Shown here piece after piece: positions 33,308-44,275 of a stretch of 64,000 nucleotides of DNA. Each line of letters opens with the position of its first letter. Within the stretch, counting starts at the first letter, position 1. The stretch is from NCBI GenBank assembly GCA_010093705.1, contig MU006093.1:602048-666047 (forward strand). Direction: 5' to 3'. Below the pieces are notes generated by a model. The model was not told where the DNA came from. It made no database searches and saw only the letters and a program-made list of their open reading frames with translations. Origin of the DNA: Patellaria atrata CBS 101060. Taxonomy: Eukaryota; Ascomycota; Dothideomycetes; Patellariales; Patellariaceae. Position numbers and translations under genes: made by a program.

Positions 33308-35527
33308 ATGTCTTTCTCCTCAGACTTGCTCGACGTGGAGGGCATAAGTACTTTATCTATTGATTATGGCTTGTCTCATGGGTTAATTTCTTACATGGAA
33401 GGTGAGTATGTAGAGTATTCTGCCGCTACGACTACCAAGGGAAGCATAAAACCTGCAGAGGACTCTCCATATAACTTTCTTTCTCTTTTAGCAACTGCTC
33501 AAAAGAAGAAGATTGATTTCCTCCCTATCACATGGGATGGGTCACTCAATGAAAGTGGCGGGCAGGCCAGTATCAGCCAGTCATTTCTGAGCGAGAAGTT
33601 GAGTTATGTCTTCAAGCGCATTCGAAGAGACTTTCGATTCCCTGCTGAAGAGATCATTGCCCTTAGAGCTATAATATCGGAGATCGTTATTCTAGCCCAT
33701 CCAGAAATTAGAGGTCATCCAAATATCGTTCGGTTGGTTGGAATATGTTGGGATATAAGTTCTAGAAATAAGTCGATCTGGCCAGTCCTAGTATTTCAAA
33801 AGGCCAAATATGGAGACCTGAAGGCGTTCGTAGAATCAACGCAAGGAAAGCGTCTTAGCTTTGAAGAGCGGTTGAAATTTTGCAAGGAAATTGCAGCAGC
33901 AATTACACTTATGCATTCAAAAGGTATGCCTGTGAACCTGCTGAGCTGCACCTTTTATTGATTGGATCTCTATCTCCAGACATTGTTCATGGTGATGTCA
34001 AGCCGCAGAATGTGTTGGTCTTTGCAGAGGAAGATGGAAACTACTGTGCGAAGGTAACCGACTTTGGATATTCAACACTTCATGCGAGTAAATCGACCGA
34101 CGACCGGGAGATAAATCTGCCAATTTCACGGCCATGGAATGCCCCCGAAACTGAAGAAGGTTCCTGGGATACCGCATTTTCACTCGAGGAAGCGAAGCTA
34201 ACGGACGTTTACTCGTTTGGTTTACTCTGCATGTGGCTCTTGTTCCACGGGCCGTTACGAAATATGCAACAAATTGCTCTGTTGAGGGAAAAGGAAGAAC
34301 TTACCGGCTTTATTGATGATAATGTATCCCAAGTAGCGGACCTGAGTGACGAACAGAAGTCCAGTCTTCTAGCTTTCTTCCATTCTACACTTGAAAGAGA
34401 TCCTAAACATCGGTCATTAGACTTAAAGGACGCAATGAAAGGGTTTGCTTCATTTATGTGAGTCAAGTTAAACAACTAATTTTTTTTGCTAAGGAACGTA
34501 AGCTGATTAATCAGTGTCCCACCACTCGAAAATGATGGGTTTAGTACGTATGAGATGTACATGCCATATCTCGGTGTGCTCCCGCACCATAAAGACTTCG
34601 ACCACATGAAAGCTCAAGAAGAACACTATGGGGATATGTGGGATAAGGGTCCTCAGGCTGACAGCGGCTGGGGTGGTTATTACGCAATGTATTTCTCTCC
34701 ACAAGTACTACCTAGGGAGGACACGATTGCCAAATATTTTCAGGTACTAAAATGCATCATGTCCTAGCTCAGTGGGAGTTTTATAACTAATACTCTAGCA
34801 GGTTGCCAGAAGCTATAATCAATTGATGCGGGGGGACTTTCGGCTGTGGAATTATATATTCTGTCTTCTTAAAACAAAGGCAGAGTCATCTTCAGATAAG
34901 TTCTTCGCGTTCCAAGTAGCCTTCTGTAACCGAGTCGGGTTTGGCACGCCAATTAATGGGTCTAAAGCTTTGGAATGGCTGAACCGCAGTGGTAGGGGAG
35001 TGGAAGATCTAGAAAAAGAGGTCGAGTTAGTGAAGACAGATCTGAATCCCATGTTGTATAAAAACCTCGAGACAGAGGTCAAACCCATTACTTGGGTTGA
35101 GTATTATCAACTTTCGGAAAAGCTTCCTGAGGTGCAGGAAGTGTACGAAACTGCAGCGAGAATCGCAGGAGAGACGTTCGGTCCTACGCATCCGACGTCT
35201 GTGTATCTGACCAATGTTACGATTTCCATTCTGCTCGGCAAGGGTGAGTATCAGGAAGCGTTTTCGAATGCTGATAGGCTCCAGAAATTGTGCGATGTGC
35301 TATTAGGACCGGAAGATCGGAATACAGTAGCGGTATCGTCATATAAGGATACAGCGGCTGAGCATCTTGGGCTTTCGGAGGTTGGGACTTCTATATCAGA
35401 GGCCGCAGCAGAGGAGGACAAACCAGAGGCTTCAACTGCAGTTGCTCCCTCAAACGACGAAATCAACGAAGGGTGGTCAGTAGTATCGCCCTTTGGTTTC
35501 ATTAGAGCGTTTAATATTCTGACTTGA
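33308..35527 (+). CDS. Protein kinase with C-terminal TPR-like region
   Basis: Four exons, join(33308..33923, 33980..34457, 34515..34743, 34802..35527), with introns of 56-58 bp; 682 aa. The kinase region is residues about 90-385: helix C SEIVILAHPEIRGHPNIVRLVG, catalytic loop VHGDVKPQNVLVF (Asp211, Asn216), DFG Asp233 (VTDFGY), APE-like WNAPE, and LTDVYSFGLLCMWLL. The beta-3 Lys is probably in YVFKRI. The catalytic residues are present, unlike the preceding gene. The C-terminal 150 residues contain helical repeats (VYETAARIAGETFGPTHPTS, EYQEAFSNADRLQKLCDVLLG) of kinesin-light-chain TPR type. Likely an active Ser/Thr kinase with a TPR scaffold, and possibly part of an incompatibility or stress circuit with its neighbour. 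Confidence 0.8.
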
Positions 35528-35952
35528 GAAAGGTCGCGGGCTTACTACGGGTTTCCTCCTAAAAAGCAATCGTCTAAGTCCAGCACTCCATCTTCTGGGT
35601 ACGGGTATTATGGATATATGTAGGTTTAACCTCACCGAAGCTCCCCTGAACACATCGTATAGAGAGATTATAATATTTCATGTCTACGAAATCTCTCGGC
35701 CGTCGGTAGTGAGGGATTGCCAGTGGTATATGATGAAATAGATTTGAGTATTCAAGCATTATAATACCACGCCTAGCATTGATACTTAACGGTCTAACGC
35801 AGACCCTGTCATATGTATTCAAAGACCTTGAATGTAAGTGAGAAATACTTAAGCAAGTTATATCGACACATACATTTGACCCCTTGAAAGTTCATTTCAG
35901 CTGAGAACAGGGGTGCAGAACCCTTAATACCTTCGTGTCTGTTCTAACCAAG

Positions 35953-36125
35953 TGTCACGGGTTAGACCTGATAGGTATAAGTGCCTTGGATGATCCAGCG
36001 GCTTAGTCATACTGTGCTTTAGTAGAACAGCATATGCTATCTCAACACTTTCTTTCCTTAAGTTTAAGCTTCATGTACATATAGCAATATACCTTTCAGC
36101 TTCCATCTGAGGTTGAGCCATGACA
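35953..36125. repeat. Solo LTR, copy 1
   Basis: Begins TGTCACGGGTTAGACC and ends TTGAGCCATGACA, so the ends are TGTCA/TGACA. It matches the LTR at 63483-63761 along its length but has a single copy of the 96-bp internal segment. No matching 5-bp duplication flanks it (CCAAG versus GGAAT), so the ends may be recombined or degraded. Confidence 0.75.
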
Positions 36126-36130
36126 GGAAT

Positions 36131-36244
36131 AATCCACTAATCGGTGCAGTAGCAGCGGACAACTTGGCTATCGTTAAATGTTTGGTTGAAAAGGGGGCTA
36201 ACATCAACGCGGAGGACGAATAAGGGGCCACTCCACGATCATGG
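36131..36244 (+). pseudogene. Ankyrin-repeat relic
   Basis: Immediately after the LTR, a 30-codon stretch reads NPLIGAVAADNLAIVKCLVEK then GANINAEDE, followed by TAA (36221-36223) and GATPRSW. The pattern is a typical ankyrin repeat with a stop where a codon such as GAA/CAA would be expected. No further repeats remain. Confidence 0.6.
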
Positions 36245-37036
36245 GTTAGTGACTTGGGTCTTCTTGATATACTCGATTATTGACTCTATGGATGGCCTCA
36301 TTGAGTAGACTCGGCAAGAGGAAAGGTTCTTGACGTCCTACTCTTGTACCTTTGATCACTGCAGTTCAAAGGTTCCAGATGCCAGTTTTATGTACTCTTA
36401 GCGAAAAGTTGAATTTTCAAATGTGACGACAGGATTGATGTGTGTGCTAACGTTCAAGCGAATATGAAGGATATTGTACAGTAAACAGAATCCTATTATG
36501 ACCTCTCTGAGTGCTGTACGAAATGGCACAGGGCACGACGGGGTCGTACACAATTGCGTCAGATACTCTGACATCGAATCAATACGGAGTATAATGCTCA
36601 AAATCTGTTCCTTCATGAGCTTGATCATGGAAACCCCCAAAACGGACGGGGAGGTTGAAATAAACTCAACTCATCCTAGTTCTAGTTTCAACGCGCCAAG
36701 CTATTGAGGCTGCGATGTTATCTCCACTATTTCATTGTTCCTAATCCTCTATACATTGGTGTACAGAGTACAGACAATAGTTGACCGTCGAACCGACAAC
36801 CTCTTGTCATTTCACCAGTTATAGGCCTAGCCAGTGTAGCTAGCTGGGAGTGTTATGAGGAGTAGGAAGACCCAGTTCTACCCAAGGTTACCCCATTTCC
36901 ACTCCCCTCCTAGAGAAAACGACGTCCTCCATAAGGTCTGGTTCCGCTCTTAACTCTCATTTCCAAGTGCTTCTGGTTTCGTGGCATTTTCTTCCGGAAT
37001 TACATAAGACATCACCCATTACCGAACTCGATTTTT

Positions 37037-38002
37037 TCATGGAATCCGAGAATTATCTCTAAGTTCTGCTGTAGTAACCAATCTGCCCCGTGTGTCGATA
37101 CTCCGTCCAGAGACACTTCGCTCAGGTCTTCTAATATCCGTCCTTGTCGTCCTAACGGAGGCGCTCCTTTCAATATATGATTCCACATAAGACCTCGACG
37201 ACCACACCGAAGCACTCCTCGAAGGCGATCCAGAGTGTCGTCTTACCTCCCCACGCCCCATCCGCGGTCCTTCCGACAATTCGTACTCCGGGGGTTTCGG
37301 TAGCGCATGCCCTAGCCTCGAGAGCGTCCTGAGAGGTATAGCGACACTGCTCTGCATTCTCTCCCTCTCGGCCACTGATGTTGCTTGGTGTACCGCATCT
37401 ATTGGCGCAGGAGGTCCTTCTATAGAAGTAGGGGGCCGATACGGCGGCGGTGCCTCCCCGTTCTCATCCAACCCTTCTTCCTGTCTCCTAACAGTATTGG
37501 GTCCTCCTCCTCTCCAGCGACCGTTGATGAACCGTCTTGTGTTGATCCAGCCGTCCAAGTCTCTTGCTAGCGCCGCTTGGCCGCTGTTGCGGGAGAGCGC
37601 TTTCGCCTTCCTTTTTCGCTTGTGGAGGACATACAGAGCCGCGAAGATGAGGATGAGAAAGATGAGGAGGAAGACGAAGTAGAAGTTGAGGACGTTAGAG
37701 TCCTTCTTTTGCTCGCTGCCGATGGTGGTGCTTTGGGCTTCGCTAGTCTTTTCGGGCATCTCTTCTGATGGGCTGGTGGTGTCGGGGTGGAAGGTGAAGA
37801 TTTGGGTCGCAAAGCGTGAATCAGAGCTTGTAGGACTTGCTGAAGTTGCTATAAGAAGTCTAGATGTCATTGGTATGCCAGATGCAGCGGATGGTGGGGT
37901 GTCCGTCTGCGAGTATGAGGGCGATACTGTGGTACAGAGGATCAAGAGCAGTCTCAAGAATAGTGTGGGGTAAAGCATCTGTGATGGATCCACTCGAGCC
38001 AT
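37037..38002 (-). CDS. Single-pass type I membrane protein with signal peptide and PY motif
   Basis: 321 aa from the ATG giving MARVDPSQMLYPTLFLRLLL; a start at the later Met would give the cleaner signal peptide MLYPTLFLRLLLILCTTVSPSYS. A Ser/Thr-rich ectodomain of about 75 residues precedes one TM helix (NFYFVFLLIFLILIFAALYVL). The cytoplasmic tail begins HKRKRKAKAL and contains PPPYRPP (WW-ligand, possible Rsp5 target), DGWINTRRFINGRW, and a Ser/Arg-rich C-terminus with many phosphorylation-like sites. No catalytic domain, and no homology I can name. The gene lies near another S/T-rich single-pass protein across TFB5. Confidence 0.65.
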   Translation of the reverse strand: MARVDPSQMLYPTLFLRLLLILCTTVSPSYSQTDTPPSAASGIPMTSRLLIATSASPTSSDSRFATQIFTFHPDTTSPSEEMPEKTSEAQSTTIGSEQKKDSNVLNFYFVFLLIFLILIFAALYVLHKRKRKAKALSRNSGQAALARDLDGWINTRRFINGRWRGGGPNTVRRQEEGLDENGEAPPPYRPPTSIEGPPAPIDAVHQATSVAERERMQSSVAIPLRTLSRLGHALPKPPEYELSEGPRMGRGEVRRHSGSPSRSASVWSSRSYVESYIERSASVRTTRTDIRRPERSVSGRSIDTRGRLVTTAELRDNSRIP

Positions 38003-38541
38003 ATTCAATGTATAAAAAGGATAAATTCACTGTTGGACAGAACTCATTAACTCTGCCAACTAGATATGGAATTTCAGCTATAGCTCGTAAGAGCCATATC
38101 GCAGGGTGTGAAAGACATCCTGTGACACCTGGGGACAGGTTGAACGGTGTTCTATGCATCGAACACCTCTCTCACTCATAGAGAGGTGTAAAGTTGGTTG
38201 GGACGGTGGTATAACTTAAGATGTAGTGCGTTAAGGGCTTCCGCGCTCCTCCGCACAGTGATGGTGGGACAAACTCACCCTTAGTCAGCCGTTCGATCTC
38301 ATATTCAGGTCAACCATAAGAATCTCACTTCTGAATCTCTCTAACAACCTCAGCTCTTCGGATATACCGATCTTAAAGCACCAAGACCTCGATTTGACAA
38401 ATTATAAGAAAACTATCTAGATGATGTCGCAATAGCGAAAAGGAAAGTAAAAAAGCCGATGGGGGAACAATAGCATCCACCTCAACCCCTTAGATACCGA
38501 CAATAAATCCTTGCATTTAAACTCTCTTCTACGTAAAAAGG
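38003..38541. promoter_or_regulatory. Divergent promoter region
   Basis: A spacer between the single-pass protein gene (reverse) and TFB5 (forward). No ORF is supported. Confidence 0.4.
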
Positions 38542-39300
38542 ATGCCTCGAGCAACCAAAGGTATGATAGATATCCATTCAATTCTCCTCATACGTAGATC
38601 TGTTATTCCGCTACATGAAAAGAATCCTTAAACCCGCCCCCACCCCCTTATGGTCCGCCCACCTGCAACATCCCTTCAGATCCTCCACCAATTCTCACCA
38701 CTGTATCCCCTTTCTCATCTCCAACTCCAAAGCCACCCTCTCCCACCATTTTTCTCTCGCCCCCAGCCTCACCACCTCCTTTCAACACCCCCTTTTAATC
38801 CCCTAGCAGGCGTCCTCATCCAAGCCGACGCCTCCATAAAAGCGATCCTCGTGAAAATCGACAGCGAGCAGCACAACGCCTTCATAATCGAAGACCTCGA
38901 CGACGAGACACTCGTCGTGAAAGAGGGTAAACTAGCCGAATTACAGCAGCGACTTAAAGACGTCAGTCCTCCAGCTCCTTCTTGTTCACTCCTTACCCCC
39001 CTCCCCCATCCCTTTATTATCTCTGTATATGATGGTTATATAAGAAACCCTCTTTTTTTTTTCTTTTTTTTTTTTTTTGGGGGGGGGGGGAAGGGGGGCG
39101 CTTATGGTCTTGGTCTCTTGTCATTTTGTCATGCTATGATATTACCCTATTGTCCTATTCCCGTTCACCTTTCCCCCATCCCTACTTCTACCGACGTTAT
39201 TATTTTGGGGAAAGCGAGAACAACTCAAACAGACCTCATTAACACCACACAGAAACTCAAGGACACAATCAAAGAAGCCGAGGACTCAGGAAGCGATTGA
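38542..39300 (+). CDS. TFB5: TFIIH subunit Tfb5 (TTDA)
   Basis: Three exons, join(38542..38560, 38810..38961, 39253..39300), encode 72 aa, the usual length of this family. The first exon is only 19 bp (MPRATKG). The core GVLIQADASIKAILVKID and AFIIEDLDDETLVVKE is typical of Tfb5/TTDA, and the tail KLKDTIKEAEDSGSD completes the fold. Tfb5 stabilises TFIIH in transcription initiation and nucleotide-excision repair, where it partners Tfb2/p52. Introns of 249 and 291 bp are long for this locus; the second has a T-tract followed by a G-tract (39052-39092). An unspliced reading frame around exons 2-3 must not be mistaken for the protein. Confidence 0.92.
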
Positions 39301-39925
39301 GCGTTCCCTTTCCACGCATCCACGGCATCTCATGGTAGAGTGTGGGAGTGGAGAAACAGTAGACGGGCGCAATTAACCCGGTACTCGGCGTAGAGCTTTG
39401 CTTTTGGCTGTCTATTGGTTGTATTTTTTCTGATCACTTGGTGATGTTGAAGGAAAAGTGCTGGTGGTGGGTTTGGGCGAGAGGAGATGGTTTGGTGCTA
39501 TAGTTTTTTTGTGCCAGGACGGGTGGAGAGGAGGGGATGTAACACCCACTGAAGCTCTCCTTCAAGGACGTCATTAAGAGGGTATGGGGATGTGGGATAC
39601 GGGATACCAAGCATGAAAGCCCATTAGAAGGGCTGAGAAAAGAATAATCTAGTGAACGACGAAACTCAGTTCTTACAACATCTCGCAACGCAATCTCATT
39701 AAACTTAATCATACAAAATAGCGAATGACGCTCATCTCTCGACGGGTATATTCTCATCCCAAACCAAACCGGGCAAAATGCAAAATGCCAAAAAAAAAAA
39801 AGCCAACACAAACCACCCATACGCTCAAATGCGTTATTCCAACGCCAAAAAATGCTCACAAACAAAAACACCGACCAGATGCGATATATACACCCCTTCT
39901 CTCTTCAACTTTTTCCACCCCAGTT
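39301..39925. other. Convergent intergenic region
   Basis: Convergent 3' ends of TFB5 and the S/T-rich gene; only short frames are present. No further feature. Confidence 0.4.
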
Positions 39926-42062
39926 CTAAAACTCCCTCCCAATCAACCTCGGATCCGCAAACTCCAACTCACTCCCAACGGGACTAACCTCCCTCCCCCT
40001 CTCTCTTTCCCTCTGTCCTCTACTGCCACCACTCCCCGTACTCCTCGTAGTGCGCCAACTCCGACTCGTCCTCAACGTCCTCCGACTCCTTCTCAATTCC
40101 CCAATCCCCGCTCCACTGATACCCCTGCCCTCAACATCACCATCCCCCTCACTGCTCCCCCCAATCGACACATCCTCCCAATCCCCACTATCCTCCCCTT
40201 CCCTGACCCTCGTATAGGCATGCCCCGCGCTCGGAGCGGGGAGATGCAACTCATCCGGCCGCGCGAGCTGCGCATACCTAAGCGGGGGTGGGACGGCCGC
40301 GGAATCGGGTCTCGGGATCCCGGATCCTAGTCCCTGTGCGGGTATGGGCGTACTGACATCCCAGACCCCAGCCTGAGCATCAGGAACATCCGCCCACTCC
40401 CTCTCCGCGCGTGGATGGAAAGCCGGAGAAATACTCAACGGCGGGAGGATGAACGGGTTATTTTCCTCCTCCATCTGCGCGCTTTGCGGGACGGCGGACT
40501 GGACGTCCGGGCTGGGGCTTCTGATGAGGGGCATGGGTGGTGGGGTGGGTGTGGGACCGAGACGGATGGGGTGGTGGTGCGGTGTTGGGCCGCCGGAGAC
40601 GGTGGTTATGATCCCGGGTTGGGACGGGGGGTGGGCGTTGTAGGGGTCGTAGATCCAGGCGTGTTCGGGGTAGTATTTGGGGGAGTGGCGGCGGCGGGAT
40701 TTGAGGTGCCGTTTTAGGAGGTAGAGAATTAGGAGGGCGAAGAGGAGGGTTGCGGCGCTGGAGGCGACGGCGATGCCGGCGATTGTTGACGAGGGGATGC
40801 CGGAGGAGGATGAGGAGTTTGAGGTTGGTGCTGTTGCGGAGGGTATTGAAGAAGAGGAAGCGGATGAAGGAGCGGAGATCGAAATCGAAGTGGAAGTTGT
40901 AGAGGTAGTAGATTTTGTGGTTATAAATGTGGAAGGCGTCGTTTCAGAAGATGATAATTCCGATGAAGAAAAAGACAGCGTTGCTGTTATAGTTGTTACA
41001 GTTGAGAAACATGGTTGCGACGTAGAAAATATTGAAGGAGAAGAGACTGGGATGCTTGGCGTTAAGCTGAAAGATTTCGTGGGTGTGGGTATCGGAGGTA
41101 TAAATGGAGAAGTTTGCTGACTTGCTGTTTGGCTGACAGATGGGGTCCACCACAGTGATGTCATTGGTGTCCACCATGTCGTAGATGTAGACATCTGACT
41201 AGACGATCTAGACGTGCTTATTCTAGTGGAAGTAGAAACAGTAGTGGTATTCCCGTTCCCTAAGGAGCTTGAATCGGGAACAGAATTGGGTATCACAGTA
41301 GGAAAAGAAGAAGGCACGCCAGATATTACGATACTCGAAAAGCTCGCTGATACATCGGTGCCGATGCTTGAAACTTTTGTTGTAGAGAGTAAAGAACTAG
41401 AAAGGCAAACTGTTTGTATCAAAATTGAGAGTGTAGAGGGAGTTGGAATCAAAGTAGATGATGTACTAGTCGGTCTAAATGGAAATGTGACCGGTGATGG
41501 AGGAGTGACGGCAGGTATCGTACTTTTCTCTGAAGTGAATGATGATTTGGACACGAAAGTAGCGAAGACAGATTGAGTGGTATTAGAGGGGTTGACGTCT
41601 GGAAATAGAATAGGGTCACCGGAGACGGGAAGTTCAATTGAAGACGTGGCAGTAGGACCCGATCGCGATCCCGATCCCGATCCTGAGAGGTTGCTTGTGA
41701 CTGAAGGTGGTAATTGACTCGTGGAGGTAGAGACAGGTCTTGAGGATGAGAATGCGATGACTGGTAATGGTATGGAGCTGATTGGTCCGAGAAGCTGAGT
41801 CGAGGAGGACAAAAGGGTAGAAGAGAAGAAGCTGGAAGATAGGGCGGAAGTGGAAGTTTTGATAGTTGAAGTGGAAGAAGCATTTTGCCAAATGGGGAGA
41901 TGGTCATCTAAGCCAGGATCAAAAACAATCCACCATAACATAACACAGCCTAGAGCGGGATGACTGAAACTTACCCTGACTCTGTAGCGGAGCCGTAGGC
42001 TCTTGAGCTAGTATTGAAGTAAACGAAGTAAGGAAGGTGAATAATAGAAAAGTGAGCCGCAT
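39926..42062 (-). CDS. Ser/Thr-rich single-pass surface protein
   Basis: Two exons, complement(39926..41907, 41975..42062), with a 67-bp intron; 689 aa. The first exon supplies the signal peptide MRLTFLLFTFLTSFTSILA. The ectodomain of about 380 residues is extremely Ser/Thr/Pro-rich, expected to be O-mannosylated and extended. One TM helix (TIAGIAVASSAATLLFALLI) is followed by a KRHLKSRRRH stop-transfer and a cytoplasmic tail with YYPEHAWIYDPYNAHPP and Arg/Ser-rich repeats. The architecture resembles Mid2/WSC-type wall sensors, but no WSC domain is seen. A 25-bp alternative intron was rejected as too short; the chosen acceptor keeps the frame. Confidence 0.7.
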
Positions 42063-43165
42063 GGCAATGCATTATCGTGAACAAAGAACGCACAGCGACC
42101 TATGGGAAACCGAGAAATGAATATTCTCAGTCATACGAACTGCTAGTTGAAGAGCAGTAGGAATGAATGAGTTGTAAGACATGAATATTTGGAAACAGAG
42201 GAAAAGAGACATCTCAGATGGAGAGAGACGGGATAGCGGGAGTAAAGTAAGAGAGGTTCGCTCAGCCATGTTTACAAGTAGGGGTGTTGGATTCACGATC
42301 TGCTGTCCCCTTAGATGTAATATTTGCGTCGGATTACTGTTGGATACGATGAGATGAGGATTATTTTGGGGGACACAGAAACGGCAGTTTAGGGAGCTTG
42401 AGGCGCAGTGAGGTGAAAGTGCAGGTTGTGAGGATTCTTGGGTGTGTTAGGTGTGTTTAAGTGTGTCGTGTAAGGATTTTAAGATCCTCGCTTTACCTAC
42501 CTGATACGGTAACGGGTCTTCTGAAAATAGGCCATCCCCTGTAAAACCTTCCGAGATCGATTTAAAGCAGCCGAGGTATTAAAAAGTCTTGTCAGGTGTT
42601 CTGTACGATAAATACAGTACAACACCTTAACCTCATGGCAGTACGGAGATTTCGAATGATTTGGTTACTGAAGCAAATCATTGTTAGCAATAACATATTC
42701 CGAATTACGTATAAAGTCCACGTCATATCTCACATTGTCATAATAAAATTAAAAGTTGTTCATAACTGGCACGACTGGGTATCTAATTAAATGCTCGCAA
42801 AATCAATTCCCCAAGTAAACAAACTCCCATTCGCCCTTTGATCTTCGAAATTACTCGGTCCGGAACACTTACAGTGAAAGGATATAATTGAAATTGAGAA
42901 AGATCGAAGATTGCTATATAAACAGCAGAGAAAAAGCCACCCGAGGCGTATTAGAGGTCGTGTCGGGTAACGTCCTTGCATAGTGCGTGTACACATTGCG
43001 GTATTCATAGCAATAGCCGCATCAGCCTCATCCATGACCCCGCGATTAAACCCAGAAATAAAACATCCGCCGGGAAAAATTAGACGCATGAAGCGGAAAC
43101 CCTATAGGAAGAAGATAAGAAGCATTTTGAATTTCGGTTAACATAAATGATACTTCATGTGTTAC
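42063..43165. other. Intergenic region
   Basis: About 1.1 kb. A 100-codon reverse frame (42787-43089) and a 64-codon forward frame have no motif and unlikely codon patterns. Contains the promoter of the S/T-rich gene. Confidence 0.35.
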
Positions 43166-44275
43166 CTAGGTCAAATCTTTCATCTTAAGAGACGAACTGC
43201 CGAATCCGACCTTGCCTCGTAGAAATTCTTGGAGCCACACAGGGTAGCCTCTCCAGGAGGACATGCTTGAGGCTCCGGCAGGAATAATGAAGTGACCACT
43301 ACGTCCACTCATAACATGCTTCACTACAGCATTGGCAACGTGAGATGCATCGAGCAAGGTTAGCCCTTTATCTTTGAGTGCTTTCTCCCACGGTTTGCTC
43401 ATTGGAGACTTGACATAACTGGGATGAAAGATACTCGTCTTGACTTGCGGCGCACCATAAACAAGCCTTAACTCCGAGGTGAGGGCTTCGTGAAGAGCAA
43501 GAACACCAGCTTTGGTAGCGGAGTAATCCGCGAATCCAGCCACTCCGAGGTAAGATGAAAGACTGGCCATGGTCAGAACGTGACCTTTATTCTTCTTGAT
43601 CATACCGGGTAAAAATTGTTGAATTAGATACCAGTTACTAAGTACGTTCACATCGAAAACCTTTCGGAGGTAGTCCGGATTCGTGTCGAGGATGCTATGA
43701 GCATCAAATACGCCTGCATTGTTGATCAGGATAGTTGGTTCACCGACAGATGAGCGGACAACCTCCGCCATCTCTTTCAAAGCCTCGATAGAGGTGATGT
43801 CGCATTGCTGGAAGCTGATATTCGCCCCTGAAATCATCATGTCAGTATCAATACAGCCGTCAAGGCGTTGGTACTCACAGCCTTGTAAACCTTCTGGCAT
43901 TGGAATAACATCTACCACGACAACCTGGAGCCCTTTCAAGGCTAGACCTTTTGCTATCAACGACCCGATGCCACCAGAACCTCCAGTGATAAGGACTATT
44001 TCTTCCTTCCAGTTCCACTTCTGCCTCTTCAATTCCCAGTTGTTCAAGGCCCAATCGCTTAAGAATCGATTGACATGTTTGACCAATCCAAGTCCCAGAA
44101 GCCACTTTAGGGTTGTAATAGCTTTGTTCACGTTGTCGGGTGTAGACAGTCCGCGGACGAAGGGTTGACGGAGCGATTCTGGACCTTTGGTGAGGACGTA
44201 GAGCAGAAGTCCCGTAATTGCTGGCGAAAGAGCAGCATCACTAGCCGTAGAGACGGCACGAATGAGAGAAGTCAT
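43166..44275 (-). CDS. SDR-family dehydrogenase (retinol-dehydrogenase/SDR16C-like)
   Basis: Two exons, complement(43166..43827, 43879..44275), with a 51-bp intron (GTGAGT donor, CTGAC branch, TTTCAG acceptor) that is a multiple of three and contains no stop; the spliced protein is 352 aa. The TGGSGGIG cofactor motif (97-104), NNAG, MASLSSYLG and YSATK (catalytic Tyr/Lys) are intact. An N-terminal hydrophobic stretch (ITGLLLYVL) suggests membrane association, as in RDH10-like proteins. The cofactor is NAD(P); the substrate is unknown (retinoid-like or lipid carbonyl). Retaining the intron would add a 17-residue insert between LQG and ANISF. It diverges from MTG2. Confidence 0.88.
   Translation of the reverse strand: MTSLIRAVSTASDAALSPAITGLLLYVLTKGPESLRQPFVRGLSTPDNVNKAITTLKWLLGLGLVKHVNRFLSDWALNNWELKRQKWNWKEEIVLITGGSGGIGSLIAKGLALKGLQVVVVDVIPMPEGLQGCEYQRLDGCIDTDMMISGANISFQQCDITSIEALKEMAEVVRSSVGEPTILINNAGVFDAHSILDTNPDYLRKVFDVNVLSNWYLIQQFLPGMIKKNKGHVLTMASLSSYLGVAGFADYSATKAGVLALHEALTSELRLVYGAPQVKTSIFHPSYVKSPMSKPWEKALKDKGLTLLDASHVANAVVKHVMSGRSGHFIIPAGASSMSSWRGYPVWLQEFLRGKVGFGSSSLKMKDLT

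Larger units (their letters stand above)
35528..37036. other. Intergenic region with repeat remnants
   Basis: The stretch holds an LTR-like copy (35953-36125) and an ankyrin relic (36131-36244), described separately. The rest, including 36250-37036, shows no coding signal. Confidence 0.4.

Noticed and set aside
38650-39300. A 216-codon continuous frame over TFB5
   Set aside because: It reads through both sides of the introns and the T/G tracts; only the spliced 72-aa product matches Tfb5.
40773-41576. Acidic forward frames (115 and 120 codons)
   Set aside because: They are antisense images of the Ser/Thr-rich ectodomain coding region.
41950-41974. A 25-bp intron in the Ser/Thr-rich surface protein gene
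   Set aside because: Too short to splice; the 67-bp version with acceptor CTTAG gives the same frame.
42787-43089. A 100-codon reverse frame upstream of the SDR gene's 3' end
   Set aside because: No motif, no conserved composition and poor start context; kept only as part of the spacer.
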